A DNA stretch of 64,000 nt, taken from Dolomedes plantarius. Taxonomy: Eukaryota; Arthropoda; Arachnida; Araneae; Dolomedidae. Below are positions 46,580 through 57,699 of the stretch, one piece after another. Position 1 is the stretch's first letter. Each line of letters opens with the position of its first letter. The position numbers were made by a program, and so were the translations under genes. The DNA lies in the NCBI GenBank assembly GCA_907164885.2, contig OU015492.1, positions 45,846,893 to 45,910,892 of the forward strand, given 5' to 3'. The notes under the pieces were generated by a model. That model saw only the letters and a program-made list of their open reading frames with translations. It ran no database searches and was not told where the DNA came from.

Positions 46580-47130
46580 TTAATATGAAATAGTCGGGTA
46601 ATATGGAATAGGTGGTTTAAACCATTGAAAAACTAATTTGACTTCATAAAACATAGTTATTTTTAAGTATAAAAACCATATTTTTAAGATTATGTGCATG
46701 TCATTTCTGCTTCTAGTCTGTTTACAAAAGTCACAGATATAATCTTCTTTCTCTGCTCCGGTACAGTTAAGGTGTGCCCGCAGAGAACAGCTGAAGCATT
46801 GAATCAAAATTTCCCCTTGTTGATCTTCGGAGAATTTTCCGTTACACACGATATATTCAGCTTTTTGTTTTCCAGTTCTTTAGTTGATGGCATGAAGTCC
46901 ATTACAGATGATACACCAGAATGGAACGATTCATCGCTGCTAACACATGAGTCATCTCTAGTAGGTTTAGGTCTAGAAGGTCAGTCTAAGTTTCTTTTCT
47001 TAACAGGGGGTCTTTGAATGTTCGGTTTCTTTTGTTGTTTTGAAGCTTCTGGTTCCTTCTTTATGTTCTTTTCTTTCGGTTCATCCTCTAACTCTTTTTT
47101 TTTATGGGGAGTAGGTTATTACAGAAGATC
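46580..47130 (-). pseudogene. pogo-like transposase C-terminus with zinc finger
   Basis: The C-terminal 89 codons are open and contain CNGKF...ILIQCFSCSLRAHLNCTG, then YICDFCKQ, a C-x2-C/H-x2-C/C-x2-C pattern like the PHD-like finger that ends many pogo/Jerky-type transposases. Upstream, in broken frames, a Ser/Asp-rich linker (DDSCVSSDES) and a Lys-rich part are readable. The stop codon lies in the terminal repeat itself. The DDE core is not visible. Confidence 0.6.
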
Positions 47131-47152
47131 CAGCTTTCCTGCTTCTAAGGGG

Positions 47153-47179
47153 ATTATGGAATACCTAGTATTCCATAAT
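47153..47179. repeat. 27-bp perfect palindrome (12-3-12)
   Basis: attatggaatac, then cta, then gtattccataat. The arm repeats the end motif of the surrounding pogo-like element. Confidence 0.9.
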
Positions 47180-47255
47180 ACCCGACACGCCATCATGGAA
47201 CATAAACAATTAAACTCATGGACAAAACATTGTCAGCTAAAAAACGACCACAGTA

Positions 47256-48657
47256 CACTGCTGGCCACTGTAAATGCAACACCCTGAAGGAAACATGTAA
47301 ATAACATGAAATTTACAACATGCATTAGCGGAGGTGAGATATGCAAATGATTAGAATTTCAGCGCAGACGCACATCACGCTCGCCTGTGGCGCCACTACA
47401 AAGCGCTATTTAAGGCTTGGAGATTTCGACGATTTCAAGTCGGCAATTGTGTTTTTCTTGTGGTTTTTTCAAAAAAAAAAAACGATCAATTATGCCTCGT
47501 CGAAAACAGCGATCATCTTTTGATCAAGTATCCGAGTTCGACAGAGGAAGGATAGTAGCCTACCGAGATTGTGGATTATCTTTCAGGGAAATCGGTAGTC
47601 GTGTTGGACGAAACCAAACAACTGTAATGCGGATATGTGATCGTTGGATGCAGGAGGATACGACGGACCGGCGTGTTCGATCGCATCCACCTCAGCGCAC
47701 CACTTCACGTGATGACAGGCAAATTGTGCGCATGGCAGTGACGGATCGCTCAGTCACATCACGAACCATAGCACAGCACATGCAGTCTGTAACGCATCAT
47801 CCAGTGTCTGCGCGTACCATTTGACGCCGTTTACAGCAGAGTGGTCTGTCCGCAAGACGTCCATTGCTTTGTCTACCCTTGACGCAGAACCACAGACGTC
47901 TCCACTCCAATGGTGCCATGACAGAAGGATGTGGACGGCAGAATGGAATGAAATTGTCTTTACTGACGAGTCACGCTTCTGTCTGCAACACCACGATGGT
48001 CGCATTCGAGTCTGGAGACACCGTGAAGAGAGGATGCTGAACAGCTGCGTTATGCACCGCCACACTGGTCCTGCACCGGGTATTATGGTATGGGGCGGTA
48101 TTGGATATCACTCTCGCACACCTCTAGTACGCATTGCCGGTACTTTAAACAGCCAGCGCTACATCTCCGAGGTGTTGGAGCCAGTTGTCCTTCCTTACCT
48201 TCAGGGCTTGCCCACAGCCATATTTCAACAGGATAATGCGCGACCACACGTAGTACGCATTGTCCAACGGTTGTTCGTCAATCGCCAGATTGAATTGCTT
48301 CCCTGGCCGCCTCGCTCTCCGGATCTTTCACCGATTGAAAACATGTGGTCCATGGTTGCTCTACGATTGACCCAGATTCCATCCCCAGCTGCCACAGCAG
48401 ATCAACTTTGGCAACGTGTGGAAGCTGCTTGGTCTGCTGTACCCCAAGCACTCATCCAAAGTCTCTTTGAATCAATGCCTTGAATCAATGCTCCAACAAT
48501 GGCGGCTACTCTGGCTACTGATTTTGGCAGGAACCACACTTCACAGAAGTCTATAAATTTAATCATTTGATACTTGGTCAACATGTTATCTACAAAATAA
48601 ATTTTGTTGTGATATCTCTTGTCTTTCTTCGTGTTGCAATTTGGGTGGCCAGCAGTG
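47256..48657 (+). mobile_element. Tc1-like element, family 1, copy 2
   Basis: TA on both sides (47254-47255, 48658-48659), with inverted ends cactgctggccac. 1,402 bp, the same family as 20755-22160. It is inserted in the pogo-like element. Confidence 0.92.
47492..48483 (+). pseudogene. Tc1-like DD34E transposase, nearly intact
   Basis: Starts MPRRKQRSSFDQVSEFDRGR, with helix-turn-helix RNQTTVMRICDRW and core VFTDESRF, FQQDNARPH and SPDLSPIE. It ends IQSLFESMP. Defects seen are a TGA in place of CGA in the TIRRRLQ segment (about 47821) and a net frameshift around 47840-47910. The DDE core from VRKTSIALS onward is open to the end. Confidence 0.9.
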
Positions 48658-48945
48658 TATAACAAACTACCATTCTTTTAGTGTACATTATGCTTAACAT
48701 CAATGTTCAAGTCAGATGTGTACTAGTAGGTTAAAATCTTTGAAAACTTACCTGCAAAAACTCTTGAAAATAACAAAACACATTTTGTTCTCTAGCGAGT
48801 GGTACGACAACAACAAGCGGTCAACTCTTAGTGCACTGCATCATGAGAGTCTTTCTTGAATAGTTTATGGTTTTCGCACATGATAGCAGCACCAAACAGA
48901 GCCGAAACCTTGGTATTCCATATTACCCGACTATTCCATAATACC

Positions 48946-49106
<161 letters not shown>

Positions 49107-49192
49107 GACAAAGTTGAAAATGAAAAACCAGCATAAGCTATATTACACTATGCAGCCAGAATCTAAAAACATGAAAAGATAAGTTTTTAAAT

Positions 49193-49225
49193 GTTTTAGA
49201 CAGCATCTCTTCATCAGCGGTGCCG
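49193..49225 (-). ncRNA. Hammerhead-like motif (decayed), downstream of the RT fragment
   Basis: On the minus strand the sequence reads caccg, CTGATGA (49217-49211), agagatgctgtct, then AAAAC. This is the hammerhead core layout CUGAUGA - stem II - GAAAC, with G to A in the second box and a weak stem II (aga/tct). Penelope-like elements are known to carry hammerhead motifs near their ends, and this one lies 3' of an RT fragment on the same strand. The loss of GAAA argues against activity. Confidence 0.35.
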
Positions 49226-49779
49226 ATACCGTCTAAAATCCAGTGGATTGTTTCTGATAAGTATGATGTAACCAATAAACATACTTAGACAACAATCCAT
49301 AGGACACAGAAGAAATGAATAAAAAGTTGCTCAAACAAAGAACACCAAACCTGGCGCTAGACAAAGTTGAAGTTAAGAGTAAGAAACCGCAAGGAGACTG
49401 ACGTCAGAAACCTTGCAACCTTGGAGTTAATGGAAACACAGATGCAGTCTTACAATGGAGACTGTGTTATAGGACATATAAACCAAAATTAATATTGTAT
49501 TATTAGTATTATTACTAAGACTAAAATATTATTATTTATTATTATTATTATTACTTAAGAATATAAATATTATTTATTAATGTTACTTTAGAATAATTAT
49601 TTTTACAAAATAAACATATATTACGTAGTATATTTTATTACTAATTAAGTGCAACAGAACAATATTCATTAAATCTAAAACAACCAATTATGTGCTTCGA
49701 AAGACTATCAGGGTAATGATTACGTTTTAGCACAACTAACAGGTCTATGCTTATTCCTATTGTCTTTAGAACAAAGTCT

Positions 49780-50020
49780 ATTTATACAGATTTATGTAAA
49801 TAAGTTAGGTAATTTTGAAATTTAACAATATTAAATTCACAATCTGATCTTTTATCATATAAGTCAAAAGTAAAATTACTGTGAGAAGTTACTTTGATGT
49901 TAATATCTAAAAAGTTTACATTAATATTATTTTGGCTACTTTGTATTAGTTCTAGATTATGAGGGTAAACATTTAAGGCTATATTATTACAATTTTTATT
50001 AATAACTATTATATCATCAA
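49780..50020 (-). pseudogene. Penelope-like reverse transcriptase fragment, 3' part
   Basis: On the minus strand the frame reads IDDIIVINKNCNNIALNVYP, an interval, NVNFLDINIKVTS and FTFDLYDKRSDCEFNIVKFP, then a stop. The order DD motif, FLDI and YDKR..F.F.IV.FP is that of the RT C-terminal part in Penelope-like and related elements. The DD motif lies at the very edge of a Helitron. The other side is at 53767-53822. The family assignment is inference; the RT nature is well supported. Confidence 0.65.
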
Positions 50021-50028
50021 TCTATATA

Positions 50029-51683
50029 CAGTGGCTCCCAAAAGTGTTCGTACACTTACGAATTTCAATGAAATAGGGGTCTATCCATTAATTAAAATGA
50101 ATATTTCAGAATGGGTATTCAATAATAAGATCTATAATCTATTCTTAACAAAACTACATGAAATATTTTTTAAACATAGTAAAACTTTATTTTTAAGAAA
50201 CCAGTAATCAAAATGTAACAAAAACTTTATCTCACAAAAGTCATCGTACACTGAAATATTTTCAGATAAATTCATTATTAAAATTATCGTCTGGCGCTTT
50301 ATTTTTATTTTTGAATTGTGGTGGCATTTAAAATATCATTTGGCTTTAATTTTTGCTTGCCTACTCCGTAATATTCTATTTATTATTTAAAAATGGCTCG
50401 TAGTCGTAAAGAAAGAATAAACAGCACTCGAAAATTGATTTTTTTTTCATCATAGTAGTGGTAAATCAGTTCGGAATATTGCTAAATTACTTAATTTATC
50501 TCATTCTACTCTGCAGTATGTGAAAAAACACTTTAAAGAAGAAAATTGGATCGAAAACAAGGTAAGAAAAGGTCGTCCGGCAAAGTTAACAAAACGTGAT
50601 CAGAGATTTATAATTAGAAAATTTGTGAAAAATTCACGTTTGAGTGCTGTAAAAGTTTCTGCAGAATTCAATGAAACATTTTCTACTTCAATTTCACCTG
50701 AAATTTTTTGACGAGTTCTCAGAACAGCTGGATTACATGGGCGTTCTGCCCGTAGAAATTTTTTTGTGAGTGAGTAAAACAGAAAGTTTAGGCTTCCCTT
50801 CGCACTATCAATGATAAATAAGCCTCAAACCTATTAGAATAATGTCTTATTTGCCGATGAACATTTTTGGTGCTATTGGGCGTATAATTGTATGAAGAAG
50901 AAAAAAATGAGGAACTTAATCCCAAGAACTTAGTAGGAACAGTTAAGCATGGCGGTGGAAGTATCCTTGTGTGGGGGTGCATGCCAGCATCAGGACTAGG
51001 AAATTTGATATTTATTGATGGCATGATGAATCATGCTGTTTATATAAATATTTTAAGAGACAATTTAAAATTATCAGCTCAAAATTTGGGTTTTGGAAAC
51101 AACTTTGTTTTTTATCAAGATAACGATCCTAAGCACACGGCTCTCAACGTTCGCATCTGGTGTCTCTATAATTGCCCACAAGTTTTGAAAACACCACCTC
51201 AATCGCCAGATTTAAACCCAATAGAACATATTTGGAGAGAACTGGAGGTTCGAGTACGAAAACACGACATTCACACGAAAAGCGAACTAAAAACAATTAT
51301 GATGGAAGAATGGATGAACATTGATGCAAAAATTACAAAAGAACTAAAGCAATCTATTCCCAGACGTTTAAAATCTGTTGTGGATGCTAAAGGATATCCT
51401 ACTAAATATTAATTTAACGAAAAATTAGAATATTTACTAATATGTAGAGATTTTTTACAAGTGTACGATGACTTTTGTGAGATAAAGTTTTTGTTGCTTT
51501 TTGATTATTGGTTTCTTAAAAATAAAATTTTACTATGATTTCAAAATATTTCATGTAGTTTTGTTAAGAATAGATTATCGATCTTATTATTAAATACCCA
51601 ATCCGAAATATTCATTTTAATTAATGGATAGACCCCCATTTCATTGAAAATCATAAGTGTACGAACACTTTTGGGAGCCACTG
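50029..51683 (+). mobile_element. Tc1-like element with long IR/DR ends
   Basis: TA duplicates at 50027-50028 and 51684-51685. Inverted repeats of about 230 bp (50029-50260 and 51452-51683). Each arm contains an outer and an inner copy of a direct repeat: caaaagtgttcgtacactta at 50039 and caaaagtcatcgtacactga at 50235, mirrored at 51654-51673 and 51460-51477. This is the IR/DR layout known from Sleeping Beauty-type elements. Confidence 0.92.
50393..51412 (+). pseudogene. Tc1-like DD34E transposase (IR/DR element), broken
   Basis: Starts MARSRKERINSTRK, with a frameshift at an (T)n run near 50440, then helix-turn-helix GKSVRNIAKLLNLSHSTLQY and VRKGRPAKLTKRDQRFII (an AT-hook-like GRPAKL). A stop follows EIF (50711). 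The core has LFADEHFW, then from 50888 GGGSILVWGCMPASG, FYQDNDPKHT and SPDLNPIEHIW, with 34 residues between the last two acidic positions. The frame ends PRRLKSVVDAKGYPTKY. Several stops and frameshifts before 50888 make it inactive. Confidence 0.9.
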
Positions 51684-52320
51684 TATATAAAACAGTTCCG
51701 TAACTGACTCACTGACTGACATACAACGCACAGACCAAACCGCTGGACCTAAAGGGCTGAAATTTTGCATGGCGATTCTTCTTATAGTGTAGGGGTGCAC
51801 TAAGAAAGATTTTTCAAAAATTCTTCTTAGATTTTTAAAAATTGAATTTTTCAGCTGTTTTTTAACTCTTTTTAAGTTTGCATTTAAAAAATAATTTGAG
51901 GGTTATAAAATTTATATTACGAGAAAGATCATAAAAATTCTTTTAAAATGAAATCTTTTTCGAATTTTTACCTCCATTTCCTGATTTTTGGTGAATTTTT
52001 AAAGATTAATTTTCAGAATTTAATTTATTAAATGCTGATCACGTGATTTCTTTTTCTGGTACTTTAAATAAATTTATCGTCACGTGCATAACAACTAAAT
52101 AGACAAAATTTTTTTTCTCTTGATAATGCGGCAGACGATTGGACATTATCCAAAAAGATATTAAAATACAGTAAAAGAAATGTTCTACAAACTGTACTAT
52201 ATTGAATGTACTATATTCTTTACTATTCTTCATATTAGATTTAATTTGAATATTTTCTTCTACATTATTTTGTCTATAAAAATATCCCTTACGATTTTCT
52301 TATAATTATATATATATATA

Positions 52321-53540
52321 CACTGAAGTGCCACTGAATTAGGGATACCTACCTAGTAACGAGTTGGGCCTCATCTGGCCTTGATAACGGCTGCCACACG
52401 ACGAGGCATAGATTCAACAAGTTTCTGGAAACGTTCCGCGGGAATGGCTTGCCAAATATTGGCAAAAGCTGTCCATAATTCAGTAAGATTCTTTGGTGCT
52501 GTGTGATGGCCTTTCACGCATTGTTCCAAAACATCCCAAAGATGCTCTATAGGATTTTAGTCTGGGCTTCTAGGTGGCCAATTCATGACAGAGAAGTCAG
52601 AGGAATGCTCATCCAACCAGCCAGTAACCAACCGGGACTTGTGAGAGGTACAGTTGTCTTGCTGGAAAACTCCATTACCGTGCGGATAACAGAACAGCAT
52701 AAACGGATGGAGGTGATCACCCAGCAACTCTACGTACCGAATTGCATTGAGGGAAGTTGGTACACGCACCAAAGGTCCCACGATCTGTGCCACGAAAAAA
52801 CACTCCAGACAATGATTGAGCCACCATGCTCTTGTACAGTTCCAGCCAGGCATACAGGATCCATGGCTTCATGAGCCTGACGCCATATTCTCTGCCTCCC
52901 GTCGGCGTTAAGTAGTCGGAATCGAGACTCATCACTCCATGCTACTCGTTTCCAGTCCTCTACACTCCAGTCTCTGTGCTCTCTTGCCCAGGCAAGACGT
53001 GCAGCCCGATGGGAGTATAGAGCAATGGTACTCTCGTAGGTCGACGGCTCCCGAAACCCATACGGTGAAGAGAGCGTTGCACAGTCTGTTTACTGACTGT
53101 ACGACTGGCACTGTCATTAAACTGGGTAGTAATTTGAGCTAATGTTTGGCTTCGCTGGCTACGTACAATACGCCTGAGCCGTCTCTCACCACGCACTGTC
53201 AAGAATAATTGTTCTTTGCAGTTTGCCCGATTGCTAGTTTTTTTCCACCATCCATGTATTCTTGGTATACTCTTGACACTGTTGACCATGAAAATCCTAG
53301 CTGTCTGACGATTTCGGAAATTGAATGGCCCATGCGTCGCGCACCTACGATTTGTCCGCGATCGAAGGCGTCTAAATCAGGCAGTTTACCCATACTGGCA
53401 ATTCCAACAACTAATTCAGAACAACCACAGTACGCGCTATATATGCAGTTACCACAGCGCCCTGACTTGCGCATACATGATGCGCAGCGCTACACAATTT
53501 GCATAGGCTTTGCTATCCCTAATTCAGTGGCACTTCAGTG
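52321..53540 (-). mobile_element. Tc1-like element, family 2, 1,220 bp
   Basis: Perfect 27-bp inverted ends beginning cactgaagtgccactgaatt. TA precedes the left end; the right flank reads tt. Inserted in the Helitron's TA-rich part. Confidence 0.9.
52353..53393 (-). pseudogene. Tc1-like transposase, family 2, broken
   Basis: Starts MGKLPDLDAFDRGQIVGARR with helix-turn-helix MGHSISEIVRQLGFSWSTVS, then in shifted frames QTVQRSLHRMGFGSR, a Leu/Asp-rich middle, VFQQDNCTSHKS and MNWPPRSPD. A TAA stop replaces Leu in SPDLNPIE. The end ESMPRRVAAVIKAR and the final stop at 52353-52355 are readable. At least two frameshifts. Inactive. Confidence 0.87.
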
Positions 53541-53578
53541 TTTATATATTTCATCAGTTGTATACATTGATCGTCGTA

Positions 53579-53598
53579 TTATATATATATATATATAT

Positions 53599-53690
<92 letters not shown>
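53579..53690. repeat. (TA)n microsatellite in the Helitron 3' part
   Basis: Long TA tract. The corresponding tract in copy 1 (43608-43630) is far shorter. Confidence 0.95.
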
Positions 53691-53693
<3 letters not shown>

Positions 53694-53766
53694 GCATTAA
53701 TTGCATACATTGACCGTTGTATTTACTTTGAATGTACTCCGTAGCGAAGTGCGGGTTTTCAGCTAG

Positions 53767-53818
53767 TATATCTATATACTTTGTAGTCGCTATTATCAAT
53801 ATTATCATATATTTCATT

Positions 53819-53822
<4 letters not shown>
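53767..53822 (-). pseudogene. Penelope-like RT fragment, 5' side of the Helitron insertion
   Basis: On the minus strand it reads NEIYDNIDNSDYKVYRY. Joined to the fragment ending at 50020 it continues IDDIIVIN, re-forming RYIDD. Further upstream the frame is lost in CA and TA repeats. Confidence 0.65.

Positions 53823-53868
<46 letters not shown>
53819..53868. repeat. (CA)n(TA)n microsatellite
   Basis: CA tract followed by TA tract. Confidence 0.95.
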
Positions 53869-53869
<1 letters not shown>

Positions 53870-53871
<2 letters not shown>

Positions 53872-55822
53872 GAATTAACGCAAGATGCTGTACGCCAGGA
53901 GGGAGACTTCGTAGCATTTCAGGTAGTCATGGGGAACCAAGACAAAGGGAGTCTTGGCCGAGGAATACAAGAGCCTTTCATCCAGTCATAGAGATGATTT
54001 ATTTCGTGGTACAACCGCTGGACCGTTTACAATGTCTAAACACTTGGGCTACACATCTACATTTTTACACATTATCACGATTCATAATAGCTTATTCCGG
54101 ACCCTGCCGGATCATCATAGACAAAAGAACGTAGCACACTACATTGTCACAAGACGACAGCAGACAGAAAGAGCGACGGAGAACGCTATCTGCGTAGGAG
54201 GTTCGGCCGCGTTAAAACTTTTAATTGGCTAGTTGAAAACATCTGACCTCGTACGTCATATGAGGTGATTTGATGGACTCATCGAACGATATTCTCGATT
54301 TTCTAGAACATTACGTCACACTGCTTTTAGAAAACAACTTTATCTTTTACACGTGTATTAGGGGAAAATATAATCGGTTACTTTGGTCATCTGTAGATCA
54401 GAATTTGGATTAAGGGGCGATCTTTATTGAGATAAAATGGAAGAATTTCGAATAGGCGTTTAATTAATGGAAATGAAATGATATTGTTTCATATATATAT
54501 ATATTTATATAGTTAATATACTAACATTAAATTTAATCTTCTCTGAATATTAGAATGTAGAAATATATTTGGGGAAGCCATGCAGACGGTAACATGTAAA
54601 AGAAATGAACGTGGATAAAACCAATGTATCTTCATTCTGTTCTATTTTTCTTGAAAGTAATTTAACTTTTTCTTTGAAATACCTTAATTTTAACTGGGCA
54701 ACTGCGACAAAATTAATCACGTAAAAAAAGATTTTTACGCTTAAATATGAAACCTAATTTAATGCCACATTATTAAAATTTTAAGTATAACAATAGAAGT
54801 TGTGTGTGTGTGTGAGTTATGTCGAAATTTTAAGTAAAATAGTTAATATTTTTAACAATGACTTATGACTTTATGAAAAATATTTATCTATATTAACAGA
54901 GTACGTCTAACAGTAACAATAAAAAGATCGTGAATCATTAATTTAGATTTACGCTAGAAAATTTTCCTTCTCTCATAAAAATTTTGCTTTGAATTTTTCT
55001 AATTTTAGTTTAAATATTGAAATCCAGAGTAAGGAGATTAATTCAATAAGTGATATGAATATCAGCCAAAAAATTTTTTTCTCCTCGTAGTACTTGTAGT
55101 TCGTGCAAATATCTGAGGATTAAGTTGATATCTAAATTGATGTTCTGAAGACGATAACTTGATTAAATGTTTCAACATGTGTCTCCTGGGGATGTCGACA
55201 TTTTAATAATATAAAGTAATAGGACCATTTTTCGTTCTGGCTGGGCGGAATATATTCAATAATTTTATTTTTACAGGCAAAATTTTCCATTTTTATATAG
55301 TGTTGCGTTAACGGATACTACGTTAGTCGAATTTCAATTCATAAATTGTAAAAGGATTTTATTTTTGATGAAGAATTTCATCTTGCAATATAAATGTTTT
55401 GCCGATCAATTCACTTTAATTTTCCTTAATGGCAATATTACAAAAATTATCCGGCTTTTAAAATGCTGAATTACAATTGATTCTTCCATAGCATCTATGC
55501 ATTTAAAATGGTCTACTTTTTTTAGAATTGAATAAATTCCATCTCAAAGAGATTAGAATTAATGTCATTAATTAACATTTTGACTTCAAGGTTTGACTAC
55601 AAGACATTTTGACTACAAGAATTATAATTCAGATAGAAGATGTAAGTTAAATTGCCATTCCGAGCTTTTAGCTAAGAATAAAGTGCAACCAAATGGTTAC
55701 GTTAAATACGGACGCTTTCGTGATTTGACCAGAATCAATTGCACCTGATGCACATCAGTTTGGGGAAGAGAAACATTTATTGGTATGTGAAGCTAGTTGC
55801 TATTAATTTTTATAATGATTGG
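53870..55822. other. No recognisable feature
   Basis: A GC-richer block at 53880-54240 without known motif, then AT-rich sequence with a short (TG)n near 54803. Confidence 0.45.
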
Positions 55823-55993
55823 TTTGGTTTGGAGCGCTACGGTCAACTTTTATCTACACAAGGGATAATTAGATCGCACCTACAGTTCAAAGCCGATTCC
55901 GAATGGCTACAAACATCCATGCCAACAGTGGGACTCGAACCTACAGGAACTGAACCTAATATCAACGCCATAGCCATTCGGCCATCACATGGA
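55823..55993 (-). mobile_element. tRNA-derived SINE, family 2, copy 1
   Basis: On the minus strand there is an A box (tggccgaatgg) and a B box (ggttcgagtcc), then ggcatggatgtttgtagcc, tcggaatcgg and tctaattatcccttgtgtag. The last three blocks recur at 57548-57690. The tRNA-like fold is incomplete (the acceptor arms do not pair), so it is a SINE, not a tRNA gene. Confidence 0.65.
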
Positions 55994-57164
55994 TTTTAAA
56001 GGCTTTAGGTTCTTATTTTGCTAAACTAAAGTTTGTTTCCTGCTTTACTTGAGAGAACAACTGACAGCGATGATTTGAAATATAGAAAATGGACCTTGCT
56101 TCAAGAAATTCTCTTGATCGGAGGTTTCATCATCAAAGCCGCTAAAGTTGAATTTGTCCCCCAATGTGGCAGTCACTTTGTCTTAAGGTGCCTGTTAAAC
56201 CCAAACCGATTTTGTCTTCCCACTTAATTTGGGGAGCGTCATAAAGCTGAACCAACATTGGTTTCAGTGAGAGGACAGCAAAGTAGCATTCTTGGCTTGG
56301 CCGAGTATCAAACCCGTAACTCACTTTGAAGTAGCTTGAGACGCTAACAACTGTACGATGTGGGCGGCTTACGTTAGTTTCAAATCTTTGATTTCATGTT
56401 CTAAGTTCCACTATTTACTGCCTATACATTGCCCTAAATCTTCATATTAATAGGTTCTATTTGCTCCGATGGCTTGACTTGCTTCGACAATAGAGGAGCT
56501 TCGACAATAGTCTGTTTAATCGAATTTGATATCTGTATCGTTGATGGCTATGGGCGAAAAACTCCGGCTTCAGCTCGTCGCCTAGTCACAGTTACTACAT
56601 AGTTACGCCATAGTTAAATCATAGTTACGCCATCCTTTCTCATTTAATCAAGGCTGCTATTTTTCCTTATCCTTTCGAGAGTAGAGCGCAAGGTGTATGG
56701 AAGGATCGGTGTTGGGAGAGTCTGGCAGATAGGAAAGGAAACGTAACTAAAACAAAAATAATAATACCGCAATTCCTTACAGTGTTTCGACAAAAGACCC
56801 GCATTAAGCTGATTGGGGCGATGTGTATTTATTTTTTCTATATTCGAAATACTCATACGATACAGAGCATTATACTTGTGAGATTTATAATACACACATT
56901 GATACATTCTTGAATGATACGATTTTTAATTTTACATTGGACCGTAGTACATTCAGCTTCCCTGTATAAAGTGAAATATATATTCCCCCCCCCCAAAACG
57001 ATGAATTTTAACGGCATTTCGATTTTAAATTGTAATGAAGTTCTCCTTTACAAAGGTTATCTGGATCAGTTTGTTCAGTCGCGAGGCGTCTGACAAAGAT
57101 TCATCGACGAAAATATTCCCATTTTGGGAGAAATGGAATTCGAAAGATAAGGGTTCATCACTTC

Positions 57165-57235
57165 ACTGGGACAGTTCAGTGTGTGGATCATCGGCCTCGA
57201 GGTTAGGAGAACTGGGTTCGAATCACGGTCCTGTC
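57165..57235 (+). repeat. tRNA-like head of another SINE family
   Basis: Contains the B box gggttcgaatc and short gacag/ctgtc ends. A box degenerate. Probably a SINE head of a different family. Confidence 0.35.
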
Positions 57236-57547
57236 AAATGGGCATCACAATCATTATATGGCTACGAATTTACCACTCACACTCAATCACTTTCTTTTAT
57301 AGTTTTTGGCGTTCTACGTTTTTATTCTTAATTTGCCTGAAACTTTGGGTTTAGGTTCTTCATACATTTCGAAGAGAAAGAGGCATGAGGTTCTTGGGAA
57401 GGGTTTGCATGGATTGCGATACGAAAACAACAACGAAAATATAAACAAACTAACTATAAACAAAATGAGGTTGATAATAAGACAATAGCTCACTTGTAGA
57501 ACATAAACAGATAAATAAGAATTGCGTACATATAGTTTTCTTAATGT

Positions 57548-57690
57548 CCAGAGAACTGGCATGCGTAGAGTCTGTGGGTTTGAGTCCCACTCTTGGCAGG
57601 GATGTTTGTAGTCGCTCGGAATCGGTTTTAAGAAGTATGCCCCGGTCTAATTAGCCCTCGTGTAGCAAAAAGTGACCTCAATCAACCTTA
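57548..57690 (+). mobile_element. tRNA-derived SINE, family 2, copy 2 (5' truncated)
   Basis: B box gggtttgagtccc, then ggcagggatgtttgtag, tcggaatcgg, ggtctaattagccctcgtg and agtgacc. Matches the minus-strand copy at 55823-55993. Confidence 0.65.
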
Positions 57691-57699
57691 CTCAAAATA

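Larger units (their letters stand above)
50021..53766 (+). mobile_element. Helitron, family D copy 2, carrying two Tc1-like elements
   Basis: Starts TCTATATA at 50021 and ends gcgggttttcagCTAG at 53763-53766, then T. Tc1-like elements sit at 50029-51683 and 52321-53540. With the first removed, the 5' end reads exactly as in copy 1 (tctatatatataaaacag). The Helitron body contains no Rep/helicase frame. It inserted between A and T in the RYIDD codons of an RT fragment. Confidence 0.88.

Noticed and set aside
55921..55993. Functional tRNA gene
   Set aside because: A and B boxes are present, but the acceptor and T stems do not pair properly, and the flank is shared with another locus, as in a SINE.
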